The notes beneath the pieces were generated by a model. It ran no database searches and was not told the origin of the DNA. It was given only the letters and a program-made list of their open reading frames with translations. Of a stretch of DNA of 64,000 nt, positions 25,624 through 35,383 are shown piece after piece. Numbering within the stretch: position 1 is the stretch's first letter; every line of letters begins with the position of its first letter. The position numbers and the translations under genes were made by a program. Origin of the DNA: Oligoflexia bacterium (GTDB lineage Bacteria > Bdellovibrionota > Bdellovibrionia > Bdellovibrionales > Bdellovibrionaceae). The stretch spans positions 62,001 to 126,000 of the forward strand of contig BOLD01000001.1 in assembly GCA_016861345.1 (NCBI GenBank). The letters are read 5' to 3'.

Positions 25624-27516
25624 ATGAGCTCTGAGATTAGCTATTCTGATGGTGATATTGAAAATGAAATATTGACTGCGCTGAAAGCTGCCCCTGATGT
25701 ATCTTCGTCGACTCAAATCGCAATAGATAGATATTCATCTTGGCCATTTGAATATCATTTAAGTTCTGCGCGCTCAAATTTAGTTCGGCATATTGACTTT
25801 AAGGGCAAGAGGGTACTTGAAATTGGTGCCGGCATGGGGGCAATTTCAAGATTTGTTGCTGAAAATTGCAAATTTTTGCAAATTGTCGAGGGTACATCAA
25901 GAAGAATCTCATGTTTAAATGAACGACTAAGAGATTTAAAAAATTTTGATGTTTACTGTGGTAACTTTAATCAGTTCGTGTCTGAAGAGAAATTTGATCT
26001 TGTCTTGATCATAGGTGTTCTTGAATACGCTGAAATATATTTTGAAGTCGAAGCAGAGGTTAATCCATTTGTTGAATTCCTAAAAAAAGCAAAGTCCTTT
26101 TTAAGTCCAAAGGGCTCGGTGGTTTTAGCTATAGAAAACAGAATAGGATTAAAATATTGGGCTGGTGCGACAGAAGATCACACTGGCAAATGTTTTGATG
26201 GTATTTTGGGTTATCCAATATCTAAATCAGTACGAACTTTCTCTAAAGTAGAGTTGAAAACGCTTTTAAATCAAGCAGGGTTTAATTCGCTACATTTTCA
26301 ATATCCATGCCCAGATTATAAATTGCCACTTCGAATAATTGATGAGTCCTTTGAGCAAAGTCATCCGCATATCTTTGCGGATATTGCATACTCTCAAATA
26401 GGTAGAGATTATTCTCGAAGTAGACACATACTATTTAATGAAAGCTTGGCATTCCAAAATTTAAAAAATACGGGCCTAATGTCTGAATTTTTAAATTCTT
26501 TTATGGTAATTGCTCAGGTTGAACACTGTCTGCCGAAAATCTATGATGAGACAACCCCTTGCGTATCATACACAAACGGGCGAAAATATAACGTTAAAAC
26601 TGTTTTTCAAGAGAAAGATGGAATTCTATCTGTTATTAAAGAAGATATGAGCGCTCCAAATGTTCAAGAGCGGGATCTTGGGCCAATAACCTGGGTAAAG
26701 ACATCTGAGATAGCAATAAATACATTTGCTCCACTGACAAATTCGTTTCGCAATACTATTGTTTTTAGAGATTGGAAGGCCTTCGAATCTTTATGGCATA
26801 AGTACTTTCAATGGCTAGATGAGCGATATGCTACATCAAGCAAGTCTTATTTTTCTGGTCAGTCTTGGGATGCGATACCTCAAAATATTAATTGTGAAAA
26901 AATGATTTTCAAGCCCATTGACTGTGAATGGCGACTTAATTCCGAGATGAAAAAAAGTTGGCTGATTCTTAGAGTAATTCTTTCTTTTGATAGCAATTTA
27001 CAGCAGATACTTTGTGAGAAATATGTAAATTTATATTCTCTCTATAAGCATATTTGTTCAATATTAGACATTGAAGCCAGTTATGAGAAAGATATAAATG
27101 ATGAGGCCTCAGCTGTTTTAGCAATAACAGGTCATTCTTCAGGATTATTTATTGATGAGTTTATGCGGATTAACTTAGCATCGATTCCTAAATTTTTAGT
27201 GCATGATTACACTTCAATTATTAACAACGAGTCTGTAATATCGAATTTAAAATCGCTTATCTCCCTTGAAGAAAGTAATAGATTTCTTACGTCTCAAGTT
27301 GAGTCTCTGGATGGAAGCAATAGATTTCTTACATCTCAAGTTGAATCGCTGGATAGAAGCAATAAGGAGCTGCAAATAGAGCTTGAAAAACTTAGTTTTT
27401 ATAGAGGAATAAATAAATTAATTTACAAAATTGTCGCTATTTTACATCTGAAGCAGGGGTATTGGCGACTTCGGTTGTGGATTATTAGGATATTTTCTTT
27501 AGATAAGAAAGGGTGA
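25624..27516 (+). CDS. SAM-dependent methyltransferase with C-terminal coiled coil
   Basis: A 630-residue protein. The methyltransferase motif I RVLEIGAGMGAISRF lies at about 60-75, and motif post-IV LVLIIGVLEYAE near 125. A long middle region without a recognised domain follows. The C-terminus has a coiled coil built of two tandem 14-residue units (SNRFLTSQVESLD). Chain-end methyltransferases with coiled coils (WbdD type) set O-antigen length in ABC-dependent systems; that role here is inference. It is AT-rich compared with neighbours. Confidence 0.78.
   Translation: MSSEISYSDGDIENEILTALKAAPDVSSSTQIAIDRYSSWPFEYHLSSARSNLVRHIDFKGKRVLEIGAGMGAISRFVAENCKFLQIVEGTSRRISCLNERLRDLKNFDVYCGNFNQFVSEEKFDLVLIIGVLEYAEIYFEVEAEVNPFVEFLKKAKSFLSPKGSVVLAIENRIGLKYWAGATEDHTGKCFDGILGYPISKSVRTFSKVELKTLLNQAGFNSLHFQYPCPDYKLPLRIIDESFEQSHPHIFADIAYSQIGRDYSRSRHILFNESLAFQNLKNTGLMSEFLNSFMVIAQVEHCLPKIYDETTPCVSYTNGRKYNVKTVFQEKDGILSVIKEDMSAPNVQERDLGPITWVKTSEIAINTFAPLTNSFRNTIVFRDWKAFESLWHKYFQWLDERYATSSKSYFSGQSWDAIPQNINCEKMIFKPIDCEWRLNSEMKKSWLILRVILSFDSNLQQILCEKYVNLYSLYKHICSILDIEASYEKDINDEASAVLAITGHSSGLFIDEFMRINLASIPKFLVHDYTSIINNESVISNLKSLISLEESNRFLTSQVESLDGSNRFLTSQVESLDRSNKELQIELEKLSFYRGINKLIYKIVAILHLKQGYWRLRLWIIRIFSLDKKG
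27274..27357 (+). repeat. Tandem 42-bp repeat in the coiled coil of the methyltransferase
   Basis: Two adjacent 42-bp units (27274-27315 and 27316-27357) differ at only a few bases and encode the 14-residue heptad pair SNRFLTSQVESLDG/R twice. Unit number could change coiled-coil length. Confidence 0.85.
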
Positions 27517-27570
27517 ATATTGCTGTATGTACCGGGCCCAATTCTTAAATAGAAAGAGGTAAAAAATAAA

Positions 27571-29352
27571 ATGAATCAACCGTCATTTCATAGTGAAAAT
27601 GTGGGCGAATTTAAACAAAAAAGCAAGGAAGCTCTCATTATTCATTTGTATTACCACGACTTATGGGATGATATTGAGTACTATCTTAATCAGCTTCCAC
27701 CAATTGATATATTTATAACGACCGTACATAAGCTTGACGAGCGAATTGTAAACAGTCTTAAGAAGTACAACTGTTTTGTGATTACGGTGCCCAATCGCGG
27801 TAGAGACATTGCTCCGTTTCTAGAGGTTTTAAAAATTATTTTGCGTTTTAATTATCTGGCGGTCGGTAAAATTCATACTAAAAAATCACCACAAACGCAG
27901 TACTGTCCATGGTTGCCAACGCTTACTGGTGGCCGGGCATGGCAGGAAGATTTATTTAAAAAAATGCTCAGTCGAGATTCATTTGACTTAGTATCTTCAG
28001 CCTTTGCGGCGCAGCCAAGGCTAGGCATCGTCGCTCCTCAGGGACACTTGGTTCCCATTCGAGAATTTATTGGTGATTGTTCGGCATTTTTAGATGCATT
28101 AAGGGGTAAGTTGCCATCACAGCTTTATCCTATTGACTTCAATTTCCCGGCAGGGAGTATGTTTTGGTTTCGCCCAGAGTCATTAGAAAAAGTATTAGAC
28201 TTGAACTTATCCCTAGATGACTTTGAATCAGAGCCGCTTGCAATAGATGGATCATTGGCTCATGCGCTAGAAAGATTTTTCCCCTTGGTCTCAATAATTG
28301 GCGGATTTAAGGTCACGTCTACAGATAGACTTAAGGTTGTTCCAGGTTCACAAAATGAGTTATTTTCGATTATCACAAGGTTTCATGATATATCCAGGTT
28401 AAACATCTTATCATTTGCTGTAAAATCAATAATAAGTCAGTCTTATCAGAATATTGAGTGGATAATATCAGTAAAGAATTTTGGTGATGGAGACATCAAA
28501 AAACTAGATGATTTCATCAAATCATGTGGTTTGGCGAGTGGGTACAGAATCATCAACAATACGGTAGCTCCTCCTGTGGATGGTCGATCTAAAATTCTAA
28601 ACGCAGCCCTCGCTGTAGTTTCTGGGAGATATCTCTCGTTTCTCGATTATGATGACACAATCAGCCCTGATTTCTGTTCACTCATGCGGGATGTTTTATC
28701 TAATTCGCCCAGTGCTGTGAGCGTGGGTGGATGTGCTCAGATTTATTTCAATGCAGCAACAAATGAAATAATTCAGAAAACATTTCCGTATAATTGGGGT
28801 AGGCCAATTGATATATTTTGGAGCAATTTTATACCCATACATTCATTTGCGCTTGATCGGAGTAAAATTAAAAATGAGGAATTGTTTTTTGATGAAAAAC
28901 TTGATTGTGTTGAGGATTATGACCTTCTTCTTCGTTTGGCGTCTAAGTATGAGATGGATTACACACTAAGGCACTTCGAAGTCTGTCAATATTATATTCG
29001 TAACGATGGTACGAATACGACGCTTGAGCTTAAGGCGAACCCCAGTCCACATGAGTCTGAAAAGTGGCTTAAGTGTGAGCAAATCCTAAAAAGTAAGAGA
29101 AATGACCTCTATGTGACATTAAATGTGAGAGAGCTGCGTGATTACATATGCCAAATTAGGTCAACTCGAGAGCCCGCAGAAATTAATTTGGGGCAGATAA
29201 AACTCTTTGTAAAAAATAGACTTAAAGAACATCGGGTGTTATTAGAGCTGTTACGGATATCATACGTAATGGTACGTGGCGCCAAAAGGAAGATGGCAAA
29301 AATTCGAAGTGTAATGATAGGATTTTCGTCACGAAATAAAGGGACTATATGA
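27571..29352 (+). CDS. RgpF-domain/GT2-like bifunctional glycosyltransferase
   Basis: A 593-residue protein. The N-terminal half matches rhamnan-synthesis F (RgpF) proteins: LIIHLYYHDLWDDIEYYL, NRGRDIAPFLEVL and GKIHTKKS. The C-terminal half (about 270-500) reads as a family 2-like glycosyltransferase with SRLNILSFAVKSIISQSYQN and a DXD-type motif FLDYDDT. It probably transfers sugars to the polysaccharide. It overlaps the next gene by 4 bp. Confidence 0.78.
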   Translation: MNQPSFHSENVGEFKQKSKEALIIHLYYHDLWDDIEYYLNQLPPIDIFITTVHKLDERIVNSLKKYNCFVITVPNRGRDIAPFLEVLKIILRFNYLAVGKIHTKKSPQTQYCPWLPTLTGGRAWQEDLFKKMLSRDSFDLVSSAFAAQPRLGIVAPQGHLVPIREFIGDCSAFLDALRGKLPSQLYPIDFNFPAGSMFWFRPESLEKVLDLNLSLDDFESEPLAIDGSLAHALERFFPLVSIIGGFKVTSTDRLKVVPGSQNELFSIITRFHDISRLNILSFAVKSIISQSYQNIEWIISVKNFGDGDIKKLDDFIKSCGLASGYRIINNTVAPPVDGRSKILNAALAVVSGRYLSFLDYDDTISPDFCSLMRDVLSNSPSAVSVGGCAQIYFNAATNEIIQKTFPYNWGRPIDIFWSNFIPIHSFALDRSKIKNEELFFDEKLDCVEDYDLLLRLASKYEMDYTLRHFEVCQYYIRNDGTNTTLELKANPSPHESEKWLKCEQILKSKRNDLYVTLNVRELRDYICQIRSTREPAEINLGQIKLFVKNRLKEHRVLLELLRISYVMVRGAKRKMAKIRSVMIGFSSRNKGTI

Positions 29353-30413
29353 TTATTACCACATCAATCTGTTCAAATTATCTAGGGAAGGCGCTTGCTT
29401 TAGGCGAGTCTGTTAAGAAGTATAATCCAGAGGCAAAATTTATTATTAGCCTTGTTGAGGATTCAATTCCTGATTTGAGTCAGTATAGAAACAATTATGA
29501 TGAAGTAGTTCTCTCAAAAGATCTTGGCTTCAAAAACTTTCAAAGTTTTATTTTTCGTCATAGCATCGTTGAAGCTTCGACAGCAGTTAAGGGACAGTTG
29601 TTTAGATACCTTATGTCCGCATATCCAGAAGAAGATAAATTTGTCTATATAGATCCAGACTGTTTGGTTTTTGCCCCGCTGGAATCTCTCAATAAAAGAC
29701 TTGATGATAATGAAATCGTTTTGACACCCCATTTACTTTCCCCAGGTAATGTTCAGATGGAAATTAGTTGTCTTAAACATGGGGTTTTTAATCTTGGATT
29801 CCTTGGGATTCGTCGGGGCGCAGAAGGGGAGAGGTTTGTCAATTGGTGGGCGGAACGTCTTTACAGATATTGTTATGAAGATTTTGAAAGTGGTTTATTT
29901 ACTGATCAGAAATGGATCAATCTTGCACCTTGCTTTTTTAATATCTGTATTTTTAGAGATCCGGGATACAATTTTGCAACTTGGAACTTTATGGAGAGAA
30001 GATTATCTAAAGTTAATGGCAACTTTTATGTAGACGAAAAGTATCCACTAACTTTTGTGCATTTTTCTGGGTTCGATCGAGGTACATTTGGGTGGGCAAA
30101 CAGTCAATGGGCTCCAATCGATAGACAACACCTAGGTGTAGAGTTATCCGAGATTTACTCAAATGCAGTTGCAAGAAATGGTGAATCTACATTTAAAAAG
30201 ATTCCCTGGGGTTATAATAGATTTTTATCTGGTACGGAAATTGGGAAAACCCATCGGCAGGCGTTTAGAGAGCATTTTAAAACAAATCCGCAAGCAGAGG
30301 ATATTAATCCTTTTGAGTCAGAGATGAGTCCATTTGTTCACCTCTCAAAAGCGAAGAACAGTGGTTTGAGGCCTCGAATTATTTCTAAAATAAAAAGGAT
30401 GATCTCTCTGTAA
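29349..30413 (+). CDS. Glycosyltransferase with DXD motif (GT-A type)
   Basis: A 354-residue protein starting MIITTSICSNYLGKALALGES, then VKGQLFRYLM and YIDPDCLVF with a DxD (DPD) near residue 99. This pattern is typical of GT8-like enzymes using nucleotide sugars. The exact sugar cannot be told. It is the last gene of the AT-rich block; about 205 bp without a gene follow before rfbB. Confidence 0.7.
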   Translation: MIITTSICSNYLGKALALGESVKKYNPEAKFIISLVEDSIPDLSQYRNNYDEVVLSKDLGFKNFQSFIFRHSIVEASTAVKGQLFRYLMSAYPEEDKFVYIDPDCLVFAPLESLNKRLDDNEIVLTPHLLSPGNVQMEISCLKHGVFNLGFLGIRRGAEGERFVNWWAERLYRYCYEDFESGLFTDQKWINLAPCFFNICIFRDPGYNFATWNFMERRLSKVNGNFYVDEKYPLTFVHFSGFDRGTFGWANSQWAPIDRQHLGVELSEIYSNAVARNGESTFKKIPWGYNRFLSGTEIGKTHRQAFREHFKTNPQAEDINPFESEMSPFVHLSKAKNSGLRPRIISKIKRMISL

Positions 30414-30618
30414 ATAATTTGGTTAAAATTATCCCTATTAGACTGATTGGCGCGATTTTTTTCATTTAATTGTTACATCTGTTTTTCTTTGTTAAGGCCA
30501 TTTTGCTACAAGGGCGCATCCCTATGAACTTTAATTATTGGCCGTGATGGAAACCCCGCGTTATCCATTGCCCTCAAGCTCAATAGTCAATAACAAGAGG
30601 GATTCCCTTGGAGCGATT

Positions 30619-31659
30619 ATGAAACCATCATCTCTGATTTTAGTAACTGGTGGGGCAGGATTTATCGGAAGTTCATTTGTCCGTGAAGCGCTGTCAGCCG
30701 ACTATAAACTCGTTATTTTAGATGCTCTGACATATGCAGGCTATATGGGCAACCTTGAAGGCGTAATCAAGCCAGGTCAGTGTGACTTTGTTCAGGGTGA
30801 TATCGGCGATTTTAATTTGGTGAACTCTTTATTTGAAAAATACCAGTTTTCTGCGGTTGTGAATTTTGCGGCAGAGTCTCATGTTGATAACTCGATTTCC
30901 GGACCTAAGGTCTTTATTCAAACAAATATCATGGGGACCTTCAATCTGCTCGAGGTCGCTCGAAAGCATTGGTCGCAGTACAAAGCAGAAGCCAAAGAAG
31001 CCTTTCGCTTCTTACATGTGTCGACCGATGAGGTCTTTGGTTCGCTTGGTGAAACAGGTCAATTTACTGAGGCTACGCCCTATGCTCCGAATTCTCCGTA
31101 CTCGGCATCAAAGGCCGGCAGCGATTTATTAGTTCGAGCTTGGTTTCATACCTATGGTCTACCAACAATCACCACGAATTGTTCAAACAACTATGGTCCA
31201 AGACAATTCCCAGAGAAACTTATCCCGCGAATGATTCTGAATGCTCTTCGTGGAGACCAACTACCAGTTTATGGAAATGGAAAGAATGTTCGGGATTGGA
31301 TCCACGTTCAAGATCACAGTCGGGGAGTCCTGCTTGCTTTGGAAAAGGGAGCTCCTGGTGAGACCTACTGTTTTGGTGGAAATTCTGAACGGAGCAATAT
31401 TGAAGTTGTTCAGGCTATTTGCCGAATTTTAGATGAATTGGCGCCTCGCCCGAATGGTCAAAAGCATGCTGAAAACATCAAATTTGTACAAGATCGATTG
31501 GGTCATGATTTTAGGTACGCGATTGATGATACCAAAGCTCAAGAGAAACTGAATTTCAAAAGGCAATTTGGACAGTTTGAAGATGGACTGAAACAAACAG
31601 TTCAGTGGTACTTGGAAAACAAAGTTTGGCTTGAGGGCGTTTTAGCCAAAAACAAATAA
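30619..31659 (+). CDS. rfbB: dTDP-glucose 4,6-dehydratase
   Basis: A 346-residue SDR enzyme. The NAD motif TGGAGFIGSS is at the N-terminus, STDEVFG in the middle, active-site YSASKAGSD (about 155) and NNYGPRQFPEKLIP after it. It converts dTDP-glucose to dTDP-4-keto-6-deoxyglucose, the second step of dTDP-L-rhamnose synthesis. The ATG at 30619 has GGAG 5 bp upstream and aligns with family starts; a longer frame from 30538 is not needed. Confidence 0.95.
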   Translation: MKPSSLILVTGGAGFIGSSFVREALSADYKLVILDALTYAGYMGNLEGVIKPGQCDFVQGDIGDFNLVNSLFEKYQFSAVVNFAAESHVDNSISGPKVFIQTNIMGTFNLLEVARKHWSQYKAEAKEAFRFLHVSTDEVFGSLGETGQFTEATPYAPNSPYSASKAGSDLLVRAWFHTYGLPTITTNCSNNYGPRQFPEKLIPRMILNALRGDQLPVYGNGKNVRDWIHVQDHSRGVLLALEKGAPGETYCFGGNSERSNIEVVQAICRILDELAPRPNGQKHAENIKFVQDRLGHDFRYAIDDTKAQEKLNFKRQFGQFEDGLKQTVQWYLENKVWLEGVLAKNK

Positions 31660-31680
31660 AAAACTGATGGAGAGTTTATG

Positions 31681-32556
31681 ATGAAGGGAATAGTTCTAGC
31701 TGGCGGAAGTGGTTCTCGGCTTTATCCCGCAACAAAGGCGATCAGTAAGCAATTGTTACCAGTTTATGATAAGCCAACTATTTATTATCCTCTCTCAGTT
31801 TTAATGCTCGCTGGAATCAAAGAGATTTTAATTATTTCCACCCCCCGTGATTTGCCACTGATCCGTGATTTGTTAGGTGATGGTTCTCATCTGGGAATAA
31901 AATTAGAGTACTGTGAGCAGGCGCGGCCAGAGGGCATTGCTCAGGCCTTTATTTTGGGTGAAAAGTTTTTAAATGGAAGCCCTGTTTGTATGATCTTGGG
32001 AGATAATATTTTCTACGGTCATGAGCTTCAGGATCTTGTGATCGAGGCTAGTGAAGCGCAAAAAGGGGCGACAGTGTTTGCTTACCACGTGCATGACCCA
32101 GAAAGATACGGGGTTGTTGAATTTAGTAAGTCAGGGCAGGCCATTTCGATCGAAGAAAAACCAAAAAATCCAAAATCTCATTGGGCAGTGACAGGCCTTT
32201 ATTTTTATGATGGTAAAGTCAGCCAATATGCCAAAGAGCTAAAGCCGTCCCCTCGTGGAGAACTTGAAATTACGGATTTAAATAGAAGATATTTGGATCA
32301 GGGTGAGTTAACGGTGAAGTGCATGGGGCGAGGCATTGCTTGGCTTGATACAGGGACTCATGAGTCCTTATTGTCCTCTTCGCATTTTGTGCAAACCATT
32401 GAGCAGCGTCAGGGACTGAAGATTGCCTGCCTTGAGGAAATTGCCTTTGTAAAAGGGTTTATTACTCGAAGTCAGTTGGCAACATTGGCGGAAACTTACC
32501 CGAACAGCGGGTACGGTGTTTATTTGAAGAATTTATTAAAATTTGAGTATACATGA
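31681..32556 (+). CDS. rfbA: Glucose-1-phosphate thymidylyltransferase
   Basis: A 291-residue nucleotidyltransferase with the signature [20 protein letters not shown], then ILGDNIFYG and EEKPKNPKS. It makes dTDP-glucose from glucose-1-phosphate and dTTP, the first step of the pathway. Two ATGs stand in a row (31678, 31681); the second fits the GGAGAG site better (6 bp). It overlaps rfbD by 4 bp, so coupled translation is likely. Confidence 0.95.
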   Translation: MKGIVLAGGSGSRLYPATKAISKQLLPVYDKPTIYYPLSVLMLAGIKEILIISTPRDLPLIRDLLGDGSHLGIKLEYCEQARPEGIAQAFILGEKFLNGSPVCMILGDNIFYGHELQDLVIEASEAQKGATVFAYHVHDPERYGVVEFSKSGQAISIEEKPKNPKSHWAVTGLYFYDGKVSQYAKELKPSPRGELEITDLNRRYLDQGELTVKCMGRGIAWLDTGTHESLLSSSHFVQTIEQRQGLKIACLEEIAFVKGFITRSQLATLAETYPNSGYGVYLKNLLKFEYT

Positions 32557-33452
32557 GTTTACATAGGGATCAAAAAATCCTCGTCTTTGGAAAATCAGGC
32601 CAGGTGGCTCAGGCTCTTTCAACTCTCAGTATTGGGGCTCGAGCTATTTTTCTATCTAAAGATGAAGTGAATTTTGAGAGCCCGAGCCAAATTCAAAATG
32701 TTCTTGATCAACACTCACCAACTCACATTATTAATTGCTCTGCCTACACAGCCGTGGATCAGGCTGAGGTGGAGCAGGACAAGGCCAGGCTTCTGAATGC
32801 AACTGCTCCTGGGGTGATTGCTCAGTGGTGTGCTGCTCATCAAGCTCAGCTCATTCATTACTCGACCGATTATGTCTTTGATGGGGCGGGGGAGCAATTC
32901 TGGAAAGAGACTGATCGTCCAAATCCGCTGAATTGGTACGGGCAGACCAAATACGAGGGCGAGCTGGCTATTCAAAATTCTGGCTGTGCGCATATCATAT
33001 TAAGAATTTCATGGGTGTATTCTTACGTTGGCACTAATTTCGTTAAAACCATGTTGAGATTGGGAAGTCAGAAAGAAGAACTTTCAGTCATTAATGATCA
33101 GGTCGGCTATCCTACCTCGGCCCTGGATGTTGCAAGAGCGACTGAAAAAATATTAGAGGTCAATTCTCAAAGGCAAAGCCCATTTCGGGGGATTTATCAT
33201 CTTTCTGGTGAGCCAAAGACAACTTGGTTTGAATTTGCTTCGGAGATCTTTCGCCAGGCTCGCGAAATGGGCTATCCGCTCACTGTGAAGAATATAAGGC
33301 CAATTCAGACCTCTGAATATCCAACTAGGGCGCGTCGCCCCTTAAATTCAAGATTAGATTCTCACAAAATTCACAGTGACTTCGGAATTGAATTGCCGGA
33401 CTGGAAGGTTTCATTACACAATTGTCTTAGAAAAATACATCAATTGACATGA
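32553..33452 (+). CDS. rfbD: dTDP-4-dehydrorhamnose reductase
   Basis: A 299-residue SDR-type reductase with [34 protein letters not shown] and YGQTKYEGE. It makes dTDP-L-rhamnose from dTDP-4-keto-L-rhamnose. No rfbC epimerase gene lies nearby, although the pathway needs one between RfbB and RfbD. Confidence 0.93.
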   Translation: MSLHRDQKILVFGKSGQVAQALSTLSIGARAIFLSKDEVNFESPSQIQNVLDQHSPTHIINCSAYTAVDQAEVEQDKARLLNATAPGVIAQWCAAHQAQLIHYSTDYVFDGAGEQFWKETDRPNPLNWYGQTKYEGELAIQNSGCAHIILRISWVYSYVGTNFVKTMLRLGSQKEELSVINDQVGYPTSALDVARATEKILEVNSQRQSPFRGIYHLSGEPKTTWFEFASEIFRQAREMGYPLTVKNIRPIQTSEYPTRARRPLNSRLDSHKIHSDFGIELPDWKVSLHNCLRKIHQLT

Positions 33453-33464
33453 TGGGGCTTTGAA

Positions 33465-34040
33465 TTGATTTCATTTATTTTGGTGAACAACAATCGAAAA
33501 GACATTGTCTACAAAGTTCTTCAGGCAGTTTCAAAGTCAATTGTTGAAGAAAACTTTGAAGTCATCCTGATGGACAATAAATCCCAGGACGGCAGTCGTG
33601 AAATTTTCCACCAGTTAGATCATGATGTTTCGTGGCTGCGCTATCATTATCAAGATCGCAGAGAAAACCTTGCAACTTTATACAACCGTGCTGCGAAACT
33701 GGCAAAAGGCGAGGTCCTTGTTTTTTTAGATTCAACAATTCAAATCGAGGAAAGAGGGCTTGATCGATTTATCAAGACTGAACTTTTGGATGATACTGGT
33801 ATTCTTGTCCCGCAAATTCTGTCCGAGGATAATCGACAGCACGCAGAGGGGATATTGATTGTTCCACGAGCTGACTTTGTTCGGTGTTTCGGGTTTGACG
33901 AGGCCTCAACAAATTATTGGGCGGATTTTTTTGAGAAATTAAGCGAAGTCACGGGTAAGAAGATTGTTCATTCAACTACATATAAAGTTCGAACAAGTTC
34001 TGAAAAAATGAGCTTTGCAAAAAGGTTTTTCAACTTATGA
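33465..34040 (+). CDS. Short family 2-like glycosyltransferase
   Basis: A 191-residue protein beginning ISFILVNNNRKDIVYKVLQAV, with VILMDNKSQDGS and GEVLVFLDSTIQIEE, a GT-A nucleotide-binding core. It is shorter than typical GT2 enzymes and may lack part of the acceptor half. The start is a TTG at 33465 with GGGG about 7 bp upstream. It overlaps the next gene by 4 bp. Confidence 0.72.
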   Translation: MISFILVNNNRKDIVYKVLQAVSKSIVEENFEVILMDNKSQDGSREIFHQLDHDVSWLRYHYQDRRENLATLYNRAAKLAKGEVLVFLDSTIQIEERGLDRFIKTELLDDTGILVPQILSEDNRQHAEGILIVPRADFVRCFGFDEASTNYWADFFEKLSEVTGKKIVHSTTYKVRTSSEKMSFAKRFFNL

Positions 34041-35383
34041 ATAAACTTTCATCGTACGATCGTCAGTCAAAGTTTTTCTTATTAATCGGTGACCTTTTTA
34101 TTCTTCTCGCATCTGTTCTACTTGTTTATTATCTGCGACTGCAGAATACAGATGTCGGGCTTGTTCTCAGCGCGCGGGGACTTTGGTTTATCGCCTTTGT
34201 TCATCTTGGATCTCTCTACATTTTTGGTGCCTATGATGTTGATGCCGAGACCCGCAGTATTGAGATGGCAGGGCGGGTAACTGTTGCCTCTCTGACAGCG
34301 GTTCTCTTTGTTATTTTTATTCATTACTTTGGTGGGCATGATCGGACAGGGCTATTTGGACGGGGAGTTTTGCTAGGCTCTTTAGCTCTGAATTTTGTTT
34401 TAAGCAGCCTTCTTCGTCGTTATTTGTTGCATTCGGCGCGACGTCATCTTCGAGGGGCAGAGTGGTTATTTTTAGTAAGTCCGGTATTTTCAGATAAACT
34501 TCAAAATGATCTTCAAAAGAACCGCTTTCCAGGAAAATACCAATTCGCTACAGAAACTGAGTTTAAAAAGATCGAGTCTATTTTATCAAAAGACTGGCAA
34601 GCCATTATCGTCGGGTTAGATCGGCCAACATTGAACTCTCAACATCAATTAACAGCAGCTCTGATGCAGGCACGCTTTCGAGGTCAGCGAGTCCTTGATC
34701 TCAGTTCTTTCTATGAACGTCAGTGGATGAAGGTGCCGATATATTTTTTAGACACGGACTGGTTTGTGATGAGCGAAGGATTTCAAATTTTTCACAACCC
34801 GGTTGGACTTAAGATCAAGCGGTTGGCAGATTTATTGTTAGCGATTTTTTTATTTTTGATCTCTTGGCCATTGATGCTCCTGACAATGCTAGCTATTAAA
34901 ATGGAATCCGCCGGGCCCACAGTTTATAAGCAAATTCGCACAGGAAAAGATGGAAAAAAATTTACCATTCTTAAATTTCGTTCCATGCGTGTAGATGCAG
35001 AGAAAGATGGGGCAAAGTGGGCAAGTGTGGGTGATTCCCGTATCACACAAGTGGGTCATTTTATTCGAAAGACAAGGCTGGATGAGCTTCCACAGTTGGT
35101 GAATATTTTAAGAGGAGAGATGAGCTTTATCGGCCCTCGTCCGGAAAGGCCTGAATTTAACATTGAACTTGAGAAACAAATTCCATTTTATAATCTTCGG
35201 CACATGGTGCAGCCTGGGTTAAGTGGACTAGCGCAGATTCTTTACCCCTATGGGGCCTCACTTGAGGACGCTGTTGAAAAACTTCAATATGAACTTTTCT
35301 ATATCAAGAACCACAGTCTTTTGATGGATATGAGTATTGCTTTGAAGACGATTCGTGTCGTTTTGTTTGGAAGGGGAAGATAA
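34037..35383 (+). CDS. Undecaprenyl-phosphate sugar transferase (polyprenyl glycosylphosphotransferase)
   Basis: A 448-residue protein with four N-terminal membrane helices, a CoA-binding-like middle, one further hydrophobic segment (about 260-285) and the C-terminal bacterial sugar transferase domain with KFRSMRVDAEKDG, RKTRLDELPQLVNIL and MSFIGPRPERPEF. It starts polysaccharide synthesis by loading a sugar-1-phosphate on undecaprenyl phosphate. It abuts the ligase gene. Confidence 0.92.
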   Translation: MNKLSSYDRQSKFFLLIGDLFILLASVLLVYYLRLQNTDVGLVLSARGLWFIAFVHLGSLYIFGAYDVDAETRSIEMAGRVTVASLTAVLFVIFIHYFGGHDRTGLFGRGVLLGSLALNFVLSSLLRRYLLHSARRHLRGAEWLFLVSPVFSDKLQNDLQKNRFPGKYQFATETEFKKIESILSKDWQAIIVGLDRPTLNSQHQLTAALMQARFRGQRVLDLSSFYERQWMKVPIYFLDTDWFVMSEGFQIFHNPVGLKIKRLADLLLAIFLFLISWPLMLLTMLAIKMESAGPTVYKQIRTGKDGKKFTILKFRSMRVDAEKDGAKWASVGDSRITQVGHFIRKTRLDELPQLVNILRGEMSFIGPRPERPEFNIELEKQIPFYNLRHMVQPGLSGLAQILYPYGASLEDAVEKLQYELFYIKNHSLLMDMSIALKTIRVVLFGRGR

